The notes below the pieces were generated by a model. That model was not told the DNA's origin and ran no database searches. It saw only the letters and a list, made by a program, of their open reading frames with translations. Shown piece by piece: positions 11,572-24,846 of a DNA stretch of 64,000 nt; position 1 is the stretch's first letter; the number at the start of each line of letters is the position of its first letter. The stretch is from Bos javanicus. Lineage: Eukaryota; Chordata; Mammalia; Artiodactyla; Bovidae. Position numbers and translations under genes: made by a program. Where the stretch lies: the NCBI RefSeq assembly GCF_032452875.1, contig NW_026893833.1:1-64000 (forward strand). Reading direction: 5' to 3'.

Positions 11572-12728
11572 CTGGGCCTGCTGAGCTGCGTGATTACTGT
11601 CTGCTCATCTGCTTGACAATTGCCAGCTGAGCTGCACGATTCCTGCCTGCTCAGCTGCTTGATTATTGCCAGCTGAGCAGCATGATTCCTCACACCTGAG
11701 TTCCATGATTATTGCCTGCTGACTGTTTGATTCGTGCCTACTCAGATCTTTGTTTATTGCCTCCAGAGGCACATGATCAGTGTATGATAGCAAACATGAT
11801 CAGCGCATGATCAGTCACATGATCAGCGCCATTAAGTCACGTGATCACTACATGATAGTCATGTGATCAGTCCATGCTCAGTCACGGTATCAGTGCATGA
11901 TCAGCCACGTGATCAGTGCATGATCTGTCACAAGATTAGTGTATGATCATCCACGTGATCAGTGCACGGGCAGTCATGTGATCAGTGCATGATATAGACG
12001 TGAACAGTGCATGACCAGTCTCGTGATCCGTGCATGATAACCACGTGATCAGTGCATGATCAGCCACGTGATCAGTGCATGATGAGCCACGTGATCAGTG
12101 CATGATCAGTCACGTGATACAGGTGTGATCAGCCACGTGATCAGTGCATGATCAGCCACGTGATCAGTGCAGGATCATTACGTGATCGTTGCATGATCAG
12201 CCACGTGAGCAGAGCATGATAGCCACGTGGTCAGTGCATGATCAGTCACGTGATCAGTACATGATCAGTCACGTGAACAGTGCATGATCATTTACGTGAT
12301 CTTTGCATGATCAGTCACGTTACCAGTATATGATTGCTACGTGATCATTCCATGACGAGCCACGTGAGCAGTGCATGATAGCCACGTGATGTGTGCATGA
12401 GTTACGTGAGCAGAGTATGATCAGCCACGTGATCAGTGCATGAGTGCCACGTGATCAGTGCATGATATGTCACGTGACAGGTGTGTGATCAGCCACGTGA
12501 ACAGTGCATGTTCAGCCACGTGATCAGTGCATGATAGCCACGTGATCAGTGCATGATCAGTTACGTGAGCAGTGTATGATCAGCCACGTGATCAGTGCAT
12601 GGTCAGACACGTGAACAGTGTATGATCAGCCACGTGATCAGTGCATGATATCCAAGTGATCAGTGCATGATCATCACGTGATCAGTGTATGATCAGCCAC
12701 GTGAACAGTGCATGCTCAGTCACGTGAT
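11572..12728. repeat. HOR unit 6 (1157 bp, shortest class)
   Basis: Short block 11572-11772 carries AGATCT in place of AGCTCT near its right end, a mark shared only with units 12 and 17. The body is strongly shortened: near 12,030-12,100 it moves from the GATAACCACGTG monomer almost directly to the GATGAGCCACGTG region. Counterparts are units 12 (1156 bp) and 17 (1155 bp). Confidence 0.9.
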
Positions 12729-14674
12729 CTGGGCCTGCTGAGCTGCGTGATTACTGTCTGCTCATCTGCTTGACAATTGCCAGCTGAGCTGCACAATTCC
12801 TGCCTGTCATCTGCTTGACAATTGCCAGCTGTGCTGCGTAATTCCTGCCTGCTCAGCTGCTTGATTATTGCCAGCTGAGCAGCATGATTCCTCACACCTG
12901 AGTTCCATGATTATTGCCTGCTGACTGTTTGATTCGTGCCTACTCAGCTCTTTGTTTATTGCCTCCAGAGGCACATGATCAGTGTATGATAGCAAACATG
13001 ATCAGCGCATGATCAGTCACATGATCAGCGCCATTAAGTCACGTGATCACTACATGATAGTCATGTGATCAGTCCATGCTCAGTCACGGTATCAGTGCAT
13101 GATCAGCCACGTGATCAGTGCATGATCTGTCACAAGATTAGTGTATGATCATCCACGTGATCAGTGCACGGGCAGTCATGTGATCAGTGCATGATATAGG
13201 CGTGAACAGTGCATGACCAGTCTCGTGATCCGTGCATGATAGCCACGTGATCAGTGCATGATCAGTCACCTGATGGGTGTATGATCATTCACGTGACCTG
13301 TACATGGTAGCTACATGATCATTGCATGATCAGCCACGTGAGTAGTTCATGATAGCCACGTGATCACTGCATGATCAGTCACGTGATCAGTGCATGATCA
13401 GTCATGTGACAAGTACATGGTAGCTGCGTGATCAGGGCATGATCAGCCACGTGAGCAGTGCATGATAGCCACGTGATCAGTGCATGATCAGACACGAGAT
13501 CAGTGCATGATGAGCCACGGGATCAGTGCATGATCAGCACGTGATACATGTGTGATCAGCCACGTGATCAGTGCATGATCACGGATCAGTGCAGGATCAA
13601 TTACGTGATCAGTGCATGATCAGTCACGTGACCAGTACATGGTTGCTACGTGATCATTGCATGATCAGCCACGTGAGAAGAGCATGATAGCCACCTGGTC
13701 AGTGCATGATCAGTCATGTGATCAGTACATGATCAGTCACGTGAACAGTGCATGATCATTTACGTGATCTTTGCATGATCAGTCACGTTACCAGTATATG
13801 ATTGCTACGTGATCATTCCATGACGAGCCACGTGAGCAGTGCAGGATCAATTACGTGATCACTGCATGATCAGTCACATGATCAGTGCATGATCAGTCAT
13901 GTGACCAGTACATGGTAGCTGCGTGATCATGGCATGATCAGCCACGTGAGTAGTTCATGATAGCCACGTGATCAGTGCATGATCAGTCACGTGATCAGTG
14001 CATGATCAGTCACGTGATACATGTGTGATCAGCCACGTGATCAGTGCATGATGAGCCACGTGATCAGTGCAGGATCAATTACGTGATCAGTGCATGATCA
14101 GTCACGTGACCAGTACATGGTTGCTACGTGATCATTGCATGATCAGCCACGTGAGAAGAGCATGATAGCCACCTGGTCAGTGCATGATTAGTCATGTGAT
14201 CAGTACATGATCAGTCACGTGAACAGTGCATGATCATTTACGTGATCTTTGCATGATCAGTCACGTTACCAGTATATGATTGCTACGTGATCATTCCATG
14301 ACGAGCCACGTGAGCAGTGCATGATAGCCACGTGATGTGTGCATGAGTTACGTGAGCAGAGTATGATCAGCCACGTGATCAGTGCATGAGTGCCACGTGA
14401 TCAGTGCATGATATGTCACGTGACAGGTGTGTGATCAGCCACGTGAACAGTGCATGTTCAGCCACGTGATCAGTGCATGATAGCCACGTGATCAGTGCAT
14501 GATCAGTTACGTGAGCAGTGTATGATCAGCCACGTGATCAGTGCATGGTCAGCCACGTGAACAGTGTGTGATCAGCCACGTGATCAGTGCATGATATCCA
14601 AGTGATCAGTACATGATCATCACGTGATCAGTGTATGATCAGCCACGTGTACAGTGCATGCTCAGTCACGTGAT
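12729..14674. repeat. HOR unit 7 (1946 bp)
   Basis: Long block 12729-12974 with CTGCACAATTCC (normally CTGCACGATTCC), shared with units 13 and 18. In the body, the GTGAGAAGAGCATG/CCACCTGG variant pair occurs twice (about 13,670 and 14,150), so it contains an internal duplication of roughly half a kilobase. Confidence 0.88.
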
Positions 14675-16778
14675 CTGGGCCTGCTGAGCTGTGTGATTAC
14701 TGTCTGCTCATCTGCTTGACAATTGCCAGCTGAGCTGCACGATTCCTGCCTGTCATCTGCTTGACAATTGCCAGCTGTGCTGCGTAATTCCTGCCTGCTC
14801 AGCTGCTTGATTATTGCCAGCTGAGCAGCATGATTCCTCACACCTGAGTTCCATGATTATTGCCTGCTGACTGTTTGATTCGTGCCTACTCAGCTCTTTG
14901 TTTATTGCCTCCAGAGGCACATGATCAGTGTATGATAGCAAACATGATCAGCACATGATCAGTCACATGATCAGCGCCATTAAGTCACGTGATCACTACA
15001 TGATAGTCATGTGATCAGTCCATGCTCAGTCACGGTATCAGTGCATGATCAGCCACGTGATCAGTGCATGATCTGTCACAAGATTAGTGTATGATCATCC
15101 ACGTGATCAGTGCACGGGCAGTCATGTGATCAGTGCATGATATAGACGTGAACAGTGCATGATCAGTCTCGTGATCAGTGCATGATAGCCACGTGATCAG
15201 TGCATGATCAGTCACCTGATGGGTGTATGATCATTCACGTGACCTGTACATGGTAGCTACATGATCATTGCATGATCAGCCACGTGAGTAGTTCATGATA
15301 GCCACGTGATCACTGCATGATCAGTCACGTGATCAGTGCATGCTCAGTCATGTGACCAGTACATGGTAGCTGCGTGATCGTGGCATGATCAGCCACGTGA
15401 GCAGTGCATGATAGCCACGTGATCAGTGCATGATCAGTCACGTGATCAGTGCATGATCAGTTATGTGATCAGTGTATGATCAGCCACGTGATCAGTGCAT
15501 GATCAGCCACATGATCAGTGCATGATCAATTACGTGCTCAGTGCATGATCAGTCACGTGACCAGAACATGGTAGCTACGTGATCATTGCCTGATCAGCCA
15601 CGTGATCAGTGCATGATAGCCACGTGATCAGTGCATGAGAGCCACGTGATCAGTGCATGATCAGTCATGTGATACGTGTGTGATCAGCCACATGATCAGT
15701 GCATGATATCCACGTGATCAGTGCATGACAGCCACGTGATCAGTGCATGAGAGCCACGGGATCAGTGCATGATCAGTCACGTGATACATGTGTGATCAGC
15801 CACGTGATCAGTGCAGGATCAATTACGTGGTCAGTGCATGATCAGTCACGTGATCAGTACATGATCAGTCACGTGAACAGTGCATGATCATTTACGTGAT
15901 CTTTGCATGATCAGTCACGTTACCAGTATATGGTTGCTACGTGATCTATCCATGACGAGCCACGTGAGCAGTGCATGATAGCCACGTGATGTGTGCATGA
16001 GTTACGTGAGCAGAGTATGATCAGCCACGTGATCAGTGCATGATATCCACGTGATCAGTGCATGACAGCCACGTGATCAGTGCATGAGAGCCACGGGATC
16101 AGTGCATGATCAGTCACGTGATACATGTGTGATCAGCCACGTGATCAGTGCATGATGAGCCACGTGATCAGTGCAGGATCAATTACGTGATCAGTGCATG
16201 ATCAGTCACGTGACCAGTACATGGTTGCTACGTGATCGTTGCATGATCAGCCACGTGAGCAGAGCATGATAGCCACGTGGTCAGTGCATGATCAGTCACG
16301 TGATCAGTACATGATCATTCACGTGAAGAGTGCATGATCATTTACGTGATCTTTGCATGATCAGTCACGTTACCAGTATATGGTTGCTACGTGATCATTC
16401 CATGACGAGCCACGTGAGCAGTGCATGATAGCCACGTGATGTGTGCATGAGTTACGTGAGCAGAGTATGATCAGCCACGTGATCAGTGCATGAGTGCCAC
16501 GTGACCAGTGCATGATATGTCACGTGACAGGTGTGTGATCAGCCACGTGAACAGTGCATGTTCCGCCACGTGATCAGTGCATGATAGCCACGTGATCAGT
16601 GCATGATCAGTTACGTGAGCAGTGTATGATCAGCCACGTGATCAGTGCATGGTCAGACACGTGAACAGTGTATGATCAGCCACGTGATCAGTGCATGATA
16701 TCCAAGTGATCAGTACATGATCATCACGTGATCAGTGTATGATCAGCCACGTGAACAGTGCATGCTCAGTCACGTGAT
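14675..16778. repeat. HOR unit 8 (2104 bp)
   Basis: Long block 14675-14920 with AGCTGTGTGATT (normally AGCTGCGTGATT), shared with unit 19. The CATTTACGTGATC region occurs twice, near 15,890 and 16,338. The second copy has GTGAAGAGTGCATG instead of GTGAACAGTGCATG, a mark that reappears near 26,340 and 38,410. The left end of the 10,015-bp duplicated segment falls inside this unit at about 16,238. Confidence 0.88.
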
Positions 16779-18954
16779 CTGGGCCTGCTGAGCTGCGTGA
16801 TTCCTGTCTGCTCATCTGCTTGACAATTGCCAGCTGAGCTGCACGATTCCTGCCTGTCATCTGCTTGACAATTGCCAGCTGTGCTGCGTAATTCCTGCCT
16901 GCTCAGCTGCTTGATTATTGCCAGCTGAGCAGCATGATTCCTCACACCTGAGTTCCATGATTATTGCCTGCTGACTGTTTGATTTGTGCCTACTCAGCTC
17001 TTTGTTTATTGCCTCCAGAGGCACATGATCAGTGTATGATAGCAAACATGATCAGCGCATGATCAGTCACATGATCAGCGCCATTAAGTCACGTGATCAC
17101 TACATGATAGTCATGTGATCAGTCCATGCTCAGTCACGGTATCAGTGCATGATCAGCCACGTGATCAGTGCATGATCTGTCACAAGATTAGTGTATGATC
17201 ATCCACGTGATCAGTGCACGGGCAGTCATGTGATCAGTGCATGATATAGACGTGAACAGTGCATGATCAGTCTCGTGATCAGTGCATGATAGCCACGTGA
17301 TCAGTGCATGATCAGTCACCTGATGGGTGTATGATCATTCACGTGACCTGTACATGGTAGCTACATGATCATTGCATGATCAGCCACGTGAGTAGTTCAT
17401 GATAGCCACGTGATCACTGCATGATCAGTCACGTGATCAGTGCATGATCAGTCATGTGACCAGTACATGGTAGCTGCGTGATCATGGCATGATCAGCCAC
17501 GAGAGCAGTGCATGATAGCCACGTGACCAGTGCATGATCAGACACGAGATCAGAGCATGATCAGTCACGTCATCAGTGCATGATCAGCCACGTGATCAGT
17601 GCATGACCAGGCACGTGATCAGTGTATGTCCAGCCAAGTGATCAGTGCATGATAGCCACGTGATCAGTGCATGATGAGCCACGTAATCAGTGCAGGATCA
17701 GTTATGTGATCAGTGTATGATCAGCCACGTGATCAGTGCATGATCAGCCACATGATCAGTGCATGATCAATTACGTGATCAGTGTATGATCAGTCACGTG
17801 ACCAGTACATGGTAGCTACGTGATCATTGCCTGATCAGCCACATGATCAGTGCATGATAGCCACGTGATCAGTGCATGATAGCCACGTGATCAGTGCATG
17901 ATCAGTCATGTGATACGTGTGTGATCAGCCACGATATCAGTGCATGATATCCACGTGATCAGTGCATGACAGCCACGTGAACAGTGCATGAGAGCCACGG
18001 GATCAGTGCATGATAAGTCACGTGATCAGTGCATGATCAGTTATGTGATCAGTGTATGATCAGCCACGTGATCAGTGCATGTTCAGACACATGATCAGTG
18101 CATGATCAATTACGTGCTCAGTGCATGATCAGTCACCTGACCAGTACATGGTAGCTACGTGATCATTGCCTGATCAGCCACGTGATCAGTGCATGATAGC
18201 CACGGGATCAGTGCATGATCAGTCATGTGATACGTGTGTGATCAGCCACATGATCAGTGCCTGATATCCATGTGATCAGTGCATGACAGCCACGTGATCA
18301 GTGCATGAGAGCCACGGGATCAGTGCATGATCAGTCACGTGATACATGTGTGATCAGCCACATGATCAGTGCATGATGAGACACGTGATCAGTGCAGGAT
18401 CAATTACGTGATCAGTGCATGATCAGTCACGTGACCAGTACATGGTTGCTACGTGATCGTTGCATGATCAGTCACGTGATCAGTACATGATCAGTCACGT
18501 GAACAGTGCATGATCATTTACGTGATCTTTGCATGATCAGTCACGTTACCAGTATATGGTTGCCACGTGATCATTCCATGACGAGCCACGTGAGCAGTGC
18601 ATGATAGCCACGTGATGTGTGCATGAGTTACGTGAGCAGAGTATGATCAGCCACGTGATCAGTGCATGAGTGCCACGTGATCAGTGCAGGATATGTCACT
18701 TGACAGGTGTGTGATCAGCCACGTGAACAGTGCATGTTCAGCCACGTGATCAGTGCATGATAGCCACGTGATCAGTGCATGATCAGTTACGTGAGCAGTG
18801 TATGATCAGCCACGTGATCAGTGCATGGTCAGACACGTGAACAGTGTATGATCAGCCACGTGATCAGTGCATGATATCCAAGTGATCAGTACATGATCAT
18901 CACGTGATCAGTGTATGATCAGCCACGTGAACAGTGCATGCTCAGTCACGTGAT
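16779..18954. repeat. HOR unit 9 (2176 bp)
   Basis: Long block 16779-17024 with GTGATTCCTGTCTG and GATTTGTGCC. The body has a CACTTGACAGG variant near 18,695 that also occurs in units 14 and 20. Unit 14 has exactly the same length and lies 10,015 bp downstream. The closest difference I noticed is AGTGTATGATC here near 17,784 against AGTGCATGATC in unit 14. Confidence 0.9.
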
Positions 18955-21900
18955 CTGGGCCTGCTGAGCTGCGTGATTCCTGTCTGCTCATCTGCTTGAC
19001 AATTGCCAGCTGAGCTGCACGATTCCTGCCTGTCATCTGCTTGACAATTGCCAGCTGTGCTGCGTAATTCCTGCCTGCTCAGCTGCTTGATTATTGCCAG
19101 CTGAGCAGCATGATTCCTCACACCTGTGTTCCATGATTATTGCCTGCTGACTGTTTGATTTGTGCCTACTCACCTCTTTGTTTATTGCCTCCAGAGGCAC
19201 ATGATCAGTGTATGATAGCAAACATGATCAGCGCATGATCAGTCACATGATCAGCGCCATTAAGTCACGTGATCACTACATGATAGTCATGTGATCAGTC
19301 CATGCTCAGTCACGGTATCAGTGCATGATCAGCCACGTGATCAGTGCATGATCTGTCACAAGATTAGTGTATGATCATCCACGTGATCAGTGCACGGGCA
19401 GTCATGTGATCAGTGCATGATATAGACGTGAACAGTGCATGATCAGTCTCGTGATCAGTGCATGATAGCCACGTGATCAGTGCATGATCAGTCACCTGAT
19501 GGGTGTATGATCATTCACGTGACCTGTACATGGTAGCTACATGATCATTGCATGATCAGCCACGTGAGTAGTTCATGATAGCCACGTGATCACTGCATGA
19601 TCAGTCACGTGATCAGTGCATGATCAGTCATGTGACCAGTACATGGTAGCTGCGTGATCATGGCATGATCAGCCACGTGAGCAGTGCATGATAGCCACGT
19701 GACCAGTGCATGATCAGACACGAGATCAGTGCATGATCAGCCACGTGATCAGTGCATGATCAGCCACGTGATCAGTGCATGACCAGGCACGTGATCAGTG
19801 TATGTCCAGCCAAGTGATCAGTGCATGATAGCCACGTGATCAGTGCATGATCAGCCACATGATCAGTGCATGATCAATTACGTGATCAGTGCATGATCAG
19901 TCACGTGACCAGTACATGGTAGCTACGTGATCATTGCCTGATCAGCCACATGATCAGTGCATGATAGCCACGTGATCAGTGCATGATAGCCACGTGATCA
20001 GTGCATGATCAGTCATGTGATACGTGTGTGATCAGCCACGTGATCAGTGCATGATATCCACGTGATCAGTGCATGATCAGTCATGTGACCAGTACATGGT
20101 AGCTGCGTGATCATGGCATGATCAGCCACGTGAGCAGTGCATGATAGCCACGTGATCAGTGCATGATCAGTCACGTGATCAGTGCATGATCAGTTATGTG
20201 ATCAGTGTATGATCAGCCACGTGATCAGTGCATGATCAGCCACATGATCAGTGCATGATCAATTACGTGCTCAGTGCATGATCAGTCACGTGACCAGTAC
20301 ATGGTAGCTACGTGATCATTGCCTGATCAGCCACGTGATCAGTGCATGATAGCCACGTGATCAGTGCATGATAGCCACGTGATCAGTGCATGATAGCCAC
20401 GTGATCAGTGCATGATCAGTCATGTGATACGTGTGTGATCAGCCACATGATCAGTGCATGATATCCACGTGATCAGTGCATGACAGCCACGTGATCAGTG
20501 CATGAGAGCCACGGAATCAGTGCATGATCAGTCACGTGATACAGGTGTGATCAGCCACGTGATCAGTGCATGATGAGCCACGTGATCAGTGCAGGATCAA
20601 TTACGTGATCAGTGCATGATCAGTCACGTGACCAGTACATGGTTGCTACGTGATCGTTGCATGATCAGCCACGTGAGCAGAGCATGATAGCCACGTGGTC
20701 AGTGCATGATCAGTCACGATATCAGTACATGATCAGTCACGTGAACAGTGCATTATCATTTACGTGATCTTTGCATGATCAGTCACGTTACCAGTATATG
20801 GTTGCTACGTGATCATTCCATGACGAGCCACGTGAGCAGTGCATGATAGCCACGTGATGTGTGCATGAGTTACGTGAGCAGACTATGATCAGCCACGTGA
20901 TCAGTGCATGAGAGTCACGTGATCAGTGCATGATATGTCACGTGACAGGTGTGTGATCAGCCACGTGAACAGTGCATGTTCAGCCACGTGATCAGTGCAT
21001 GATAGCCACGTGATCAGTGCATGATCACTTACGTGAGCAGTGTATGATCAGCCACGTGATCAGTGCATGATCAGACATGTGACCAGTACATGGTAGCTGC
21101 GTGATCATGGCATGATCAGTCACGTGAGCAGTGCATGATAGCCAGGTGATCAGTGCATGATCAGACACGAGATGAGTGCATGATCAGTCACGTGATCAGT
21201 GCATGATCAGCCACGTGATCAGTGCATGATCAGTCACGTGATCAGTGCATGATCAGTCATGTGATACGTGTGTGATCAGCCACATGATCAGTGCATGATA
21301 TCCACGTGATCAGTGCATGACAGCCACGTGATCAGTGCATGAGAGCCACGGGATCAGTGCATGATCAGTCACGTGATACATGTGTGATCAGCCACGTGAT
21401 CAGTGCATGATGAGCCACATGATCAGTGCAGGATCAATTACGTGATCAGTGCATGATCAGTCACGTGACCAGTACATGGTTGCTACGTGATCGTTGCATG
21501 ATCAGCCACGTGAGCAGAGCATGATAGCCACGTGGTCAGTGCATGATCAGTCACGTGATCAGTACATGATCAGTCACGTGAACAGTGCATGATCATTTAC
21601 GTGATCTTTGCATGATCAGTCACGTTACCAGTATATGGTTGCTACGTGATCATTCCATGACGACCCACGTGAGCAGTGCATGATAGCCACGTGATGTGTG
21701 CATGAGTTATGTGAGCAGAGTATGATCAGCCACGTGATCAGTGCATGAGTGCCACGTGATCAGTGCATGATATGTCACGTGACAGGTGTGTGATCAGCCA
21801 CGTGAACAGTGCATGTTCAGCCACGTGATCAGTGCATGATAGCCACGTGATCAGTGCATGATCAGTTACGTGAGCAGTGTATGATCAGCCACGTGATAAG

Positions 21901-21966
21901 TGCATGGTCAGACACGTGAACAGTGTATGATCAGGCACGTGATCAGTGCATGCTCAGTCACGTGAT
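18955..21966. repeat. HOR unit 10 (3012 bp, fused)
   Basis: Long block 18955-19200 with CACCTGTGTTCC and CTCACCTCTTTG, shared with unit 15. The body is fused at about 21051-21070, where pre-block sequence joins mid-HOR sequence without a block. It has a CACTTACGTG variant just before the junction, also present in unit 15. It opens super-repeat B. Confidence 0.9.
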
Positions 21967-23690
21967 CTGGGCCTGCTGAGCTGCGTGATTACTGTCTGCT
22001 CATCTGCTTGACAATTGCCAGCTGTGCTGCACGATTCCTGCCTGCTCAGCTGCTTGATTATTGCCAGCTGAGCAGCATGATTCCTCACACCTGAGTTCCA
22101 TGATTATTGCCTGCTGGCTGTTTGATTCGTGCCTACTCAGCTCTTTGTTTATTGCCTCCAGAGGCACATGATCAGTGTATGATAGCAAACATGATCAGCG
22201 CATGATCAGTCACATGATCAGCGCCATTAAGTCACGTGATCACTACATGATAGTCATGTGATCAGTCCATGCTCAGTCACGGTATCAGTGCATGATCAGC
22301 CACGTGATCAGTGCATGATCTGTCACAAGATTAGTGTATGATCATCCACGTGATCAGTGCACGGGCAGTCATGTGATCAGTGCTTGATATAGACGTGAAC
22401 AGTGCATGATCAGTCTCGTGATCAGTGCATGATAGCCACGTGATCAGTGCATGATCAGTCACCTGATGGGTGTATGATCATTCACGTGACCTGTACATGG
22501 TAGCTACATGATCATTGCATGATCAGCCACGTGAGTAGTGCATGATAGCCACGTGATCACTGCATGATCAGTCACCTGATGGGTGTATGATCATTCACGT
22601 GACCTGTACATGGTAGCTACATGATCATTGCCTGATCAGCCACGTGAGTAGTTCATGATAGCCACGTGATCACTGCATGATCAGTCACGTGATCAGTGCA
22701 TGATCAGTCATGTGACCAGTACATGGTAGCTGCGTGATCATGGCATGATCAGCCACGTGAGCAGTGCATGATAGCCACGTGATCAGTGCATGATCAGACA
22801 CGAGATCAGTGCATGATCAGTCACGTGATCAGTGCATGATCAGACACGAGATCAGTGCATGATCAGTCACGTGATCAGTGCATGATCAGCCACGTGATCA
22901 GTGCATGACCAGGCACGTGATCAGTGTATGTCCAGCCAAGTGATCAGTGCATGATAGCCACGTGATCAGTGCATGATCAGTCACGTGATCAGTGCATGAT
23001 CAGTTATGTGATCAGTGTATGATCAGCCACGTGATCAGTGCATGATCAGCCACATGATCAGTGAATGATCAATTACGTGCTCAGTGCATGATCAGTCACG
23101 TGACCAGTACATGGTAGCTACGTGATCATTGCCTGATCAGCCACGTGATCAGTGCATGATATCCACGTGATCAGTGCATGACAGCCACGTGATCAGTGCA
23201 TGAGAGCCACGGGATCAGTGCATGATCAGTCACGTGATACATGTGTGATCAGCCACGTGATCAGTGCATGATGAGCCACGTGATCAGTGCAGGATCAATT
23301 ACGTGATCAGTGCATGATCAGTCACGTGACCAGTACATGGTTGCTACGTGATCGTTGCATGATCAGCCACGTGAGCAGAGCATGATAGCCACGTGGTCAG
23401 TGCATGATCAGTCACGTGATCAGTACATGATCAGACACGTGAACAGTGCATGATCATATACGTGATCTTTGCATGATCAGTCACGTTAACAGTATATGGT
23501 TGCTACGTGATCATTCCATGACGAGTCACGTGAGCAGTGCATGATAGCCACGTGATGTGTGCATGAGTTTCGTGAGCAGAGTATGATCAGCCACGTGATC
23601 AGTGCATGAGATCCACGTGATCAGTGCATGATATGTCACGTGACAGGTGTGTGATCAGCCACGTGAACAGTGCATGCTCAGTCACGTGAT
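21967..23690. repeat. HOR unit 11 (1724 bp)
   Basis: Short block 21967-22167 with CCAGCTGTGCTGCACG, shared with unit 16, and a private CTGCTGGCTG. The body repeats the CACCTGATGGGTG monomer group twice in a row (about 22,461 and 22,572), as unit 16 does. It ends with the 204-bp pre-block deletion, joined at 23663-23676. Confidence 0.9.
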
Positions 23691-24846
23691 CTGGGCCTGC
23701 TGAGCTGCGTGATTACTGTCTGCTCATCTGCTTGACAATTGCCAGCTGAGCTGCACGATTCCTGCCTGCTCAGCTGCTTGATTATTGCCAGCTGAGCAGC
23801 ATGATTCCTCACACCTGAGTTCCATGATTATTGCCTGCTGACTGTTTGATTCGTGCCTACTAAGATCTTTGTTTATTGCCTCCAGAGGCACATGATCAGT
23901 GTATGATATCAAACTTGATCAGCGCATGATCAGTCACATGATCAGCGCCATTAAGTCACGTGATCACTACATGATAGTCATGTGATCAGTCCATGCTCAG
24001 TCACGGTATCAGTGCATGATCAGCCACGTGATCAGTGCATGATCTGTCACAAGATTAGTGTATGATCATCCACGTGATCAGTGCACGGGCAGTCATGTGA
24101 TCAGTGCATGATATAGACCTGAACAGTGCATGACCAGTCTCGTGATCCGTGCATGATAACCACGTGATCAGTGCATGACTGCCACGTGATCAGTGCATGA
24201 GAGCCACGGGATCAGTGCATGATCAGTCACGTGATACAGGTGTGATCAGCCACGTGATCAGTGCATGATGAGCCACGTGATCAGTGCAGGATCAATTACG
24301 TGATCGTTGCATGATCAGCCACGTGAGCAGAGCATGATAGCCACGTGATCAGTGCATGATCAGTCACGTGATCAGTACATGATCAGTCATGTGAACAGTG
24401 CATGATCATTTACGTGATCTTTGCATGATCAGTCACGTTACCAGTATATGATTGCTACGTGATCATTCCATGACGAGCCACGTGAGCAGTGCATGATAGC
24501 CACGTGATGTGTGCATGAGTTACGTGAGCAGAGTATGATCAGCCACGTGATCAGTGCATGAGTGCCACGTGATCAGTGCATGATATGTCACGTGACAGGT
24601 GTGTGATCAGCCACGTGAACAGTGCATGTTCAGCCACGTGATCAGTGCATGATAGCCACGTGATCAGTGCATGATCAGTTACGTGAGCAGTGTATGATCA
24701 GCCACGTGATCAGTGCATGGTCAGACACGTGAACAGTGTATGATCAGCCACGTGATCAGTGCATGATATCCAAGTGATCAGTGCATGATCATCACGTGAT
24801 CAGTGTATGATCAGCCATGTGAACAGTGCATGCTCAGTCACGTGAT
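23691..24846. repeat. HOR unit 12 (1156 bp)
   Basis: Short block 23691-23891 with ACTAAGATCTTTG, shared with unit 17, and a private change of AGCAAAC to ATCAAAC just after it. It is a short-class HOR, counterpart of units 6 and 17. The body has TATAGACCTGAAC where most HORs have TATAGACGTGAAC, also in unit 17. Confidence 0.9.

Larger units (their letters stand above)
6787..18954. repeat. Super-repeat A (HOR units 4-9, 12,168 bp)
   Basis: Six HORs with lengths 3061, 1724, 1157, 1946, 2104 and 2176 bp. The same order of lengths returns in super-repeats B (3012, 1724, 1156, 1947, 2176) and C (3012, 1724, 1155, 1947, 2058, 2167). Matching units share private marks (AGATCT in 6/12/17, CTGCACAATTCC in 7/13/18), which supports duplication of the whole group. 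Confidence 0.85.
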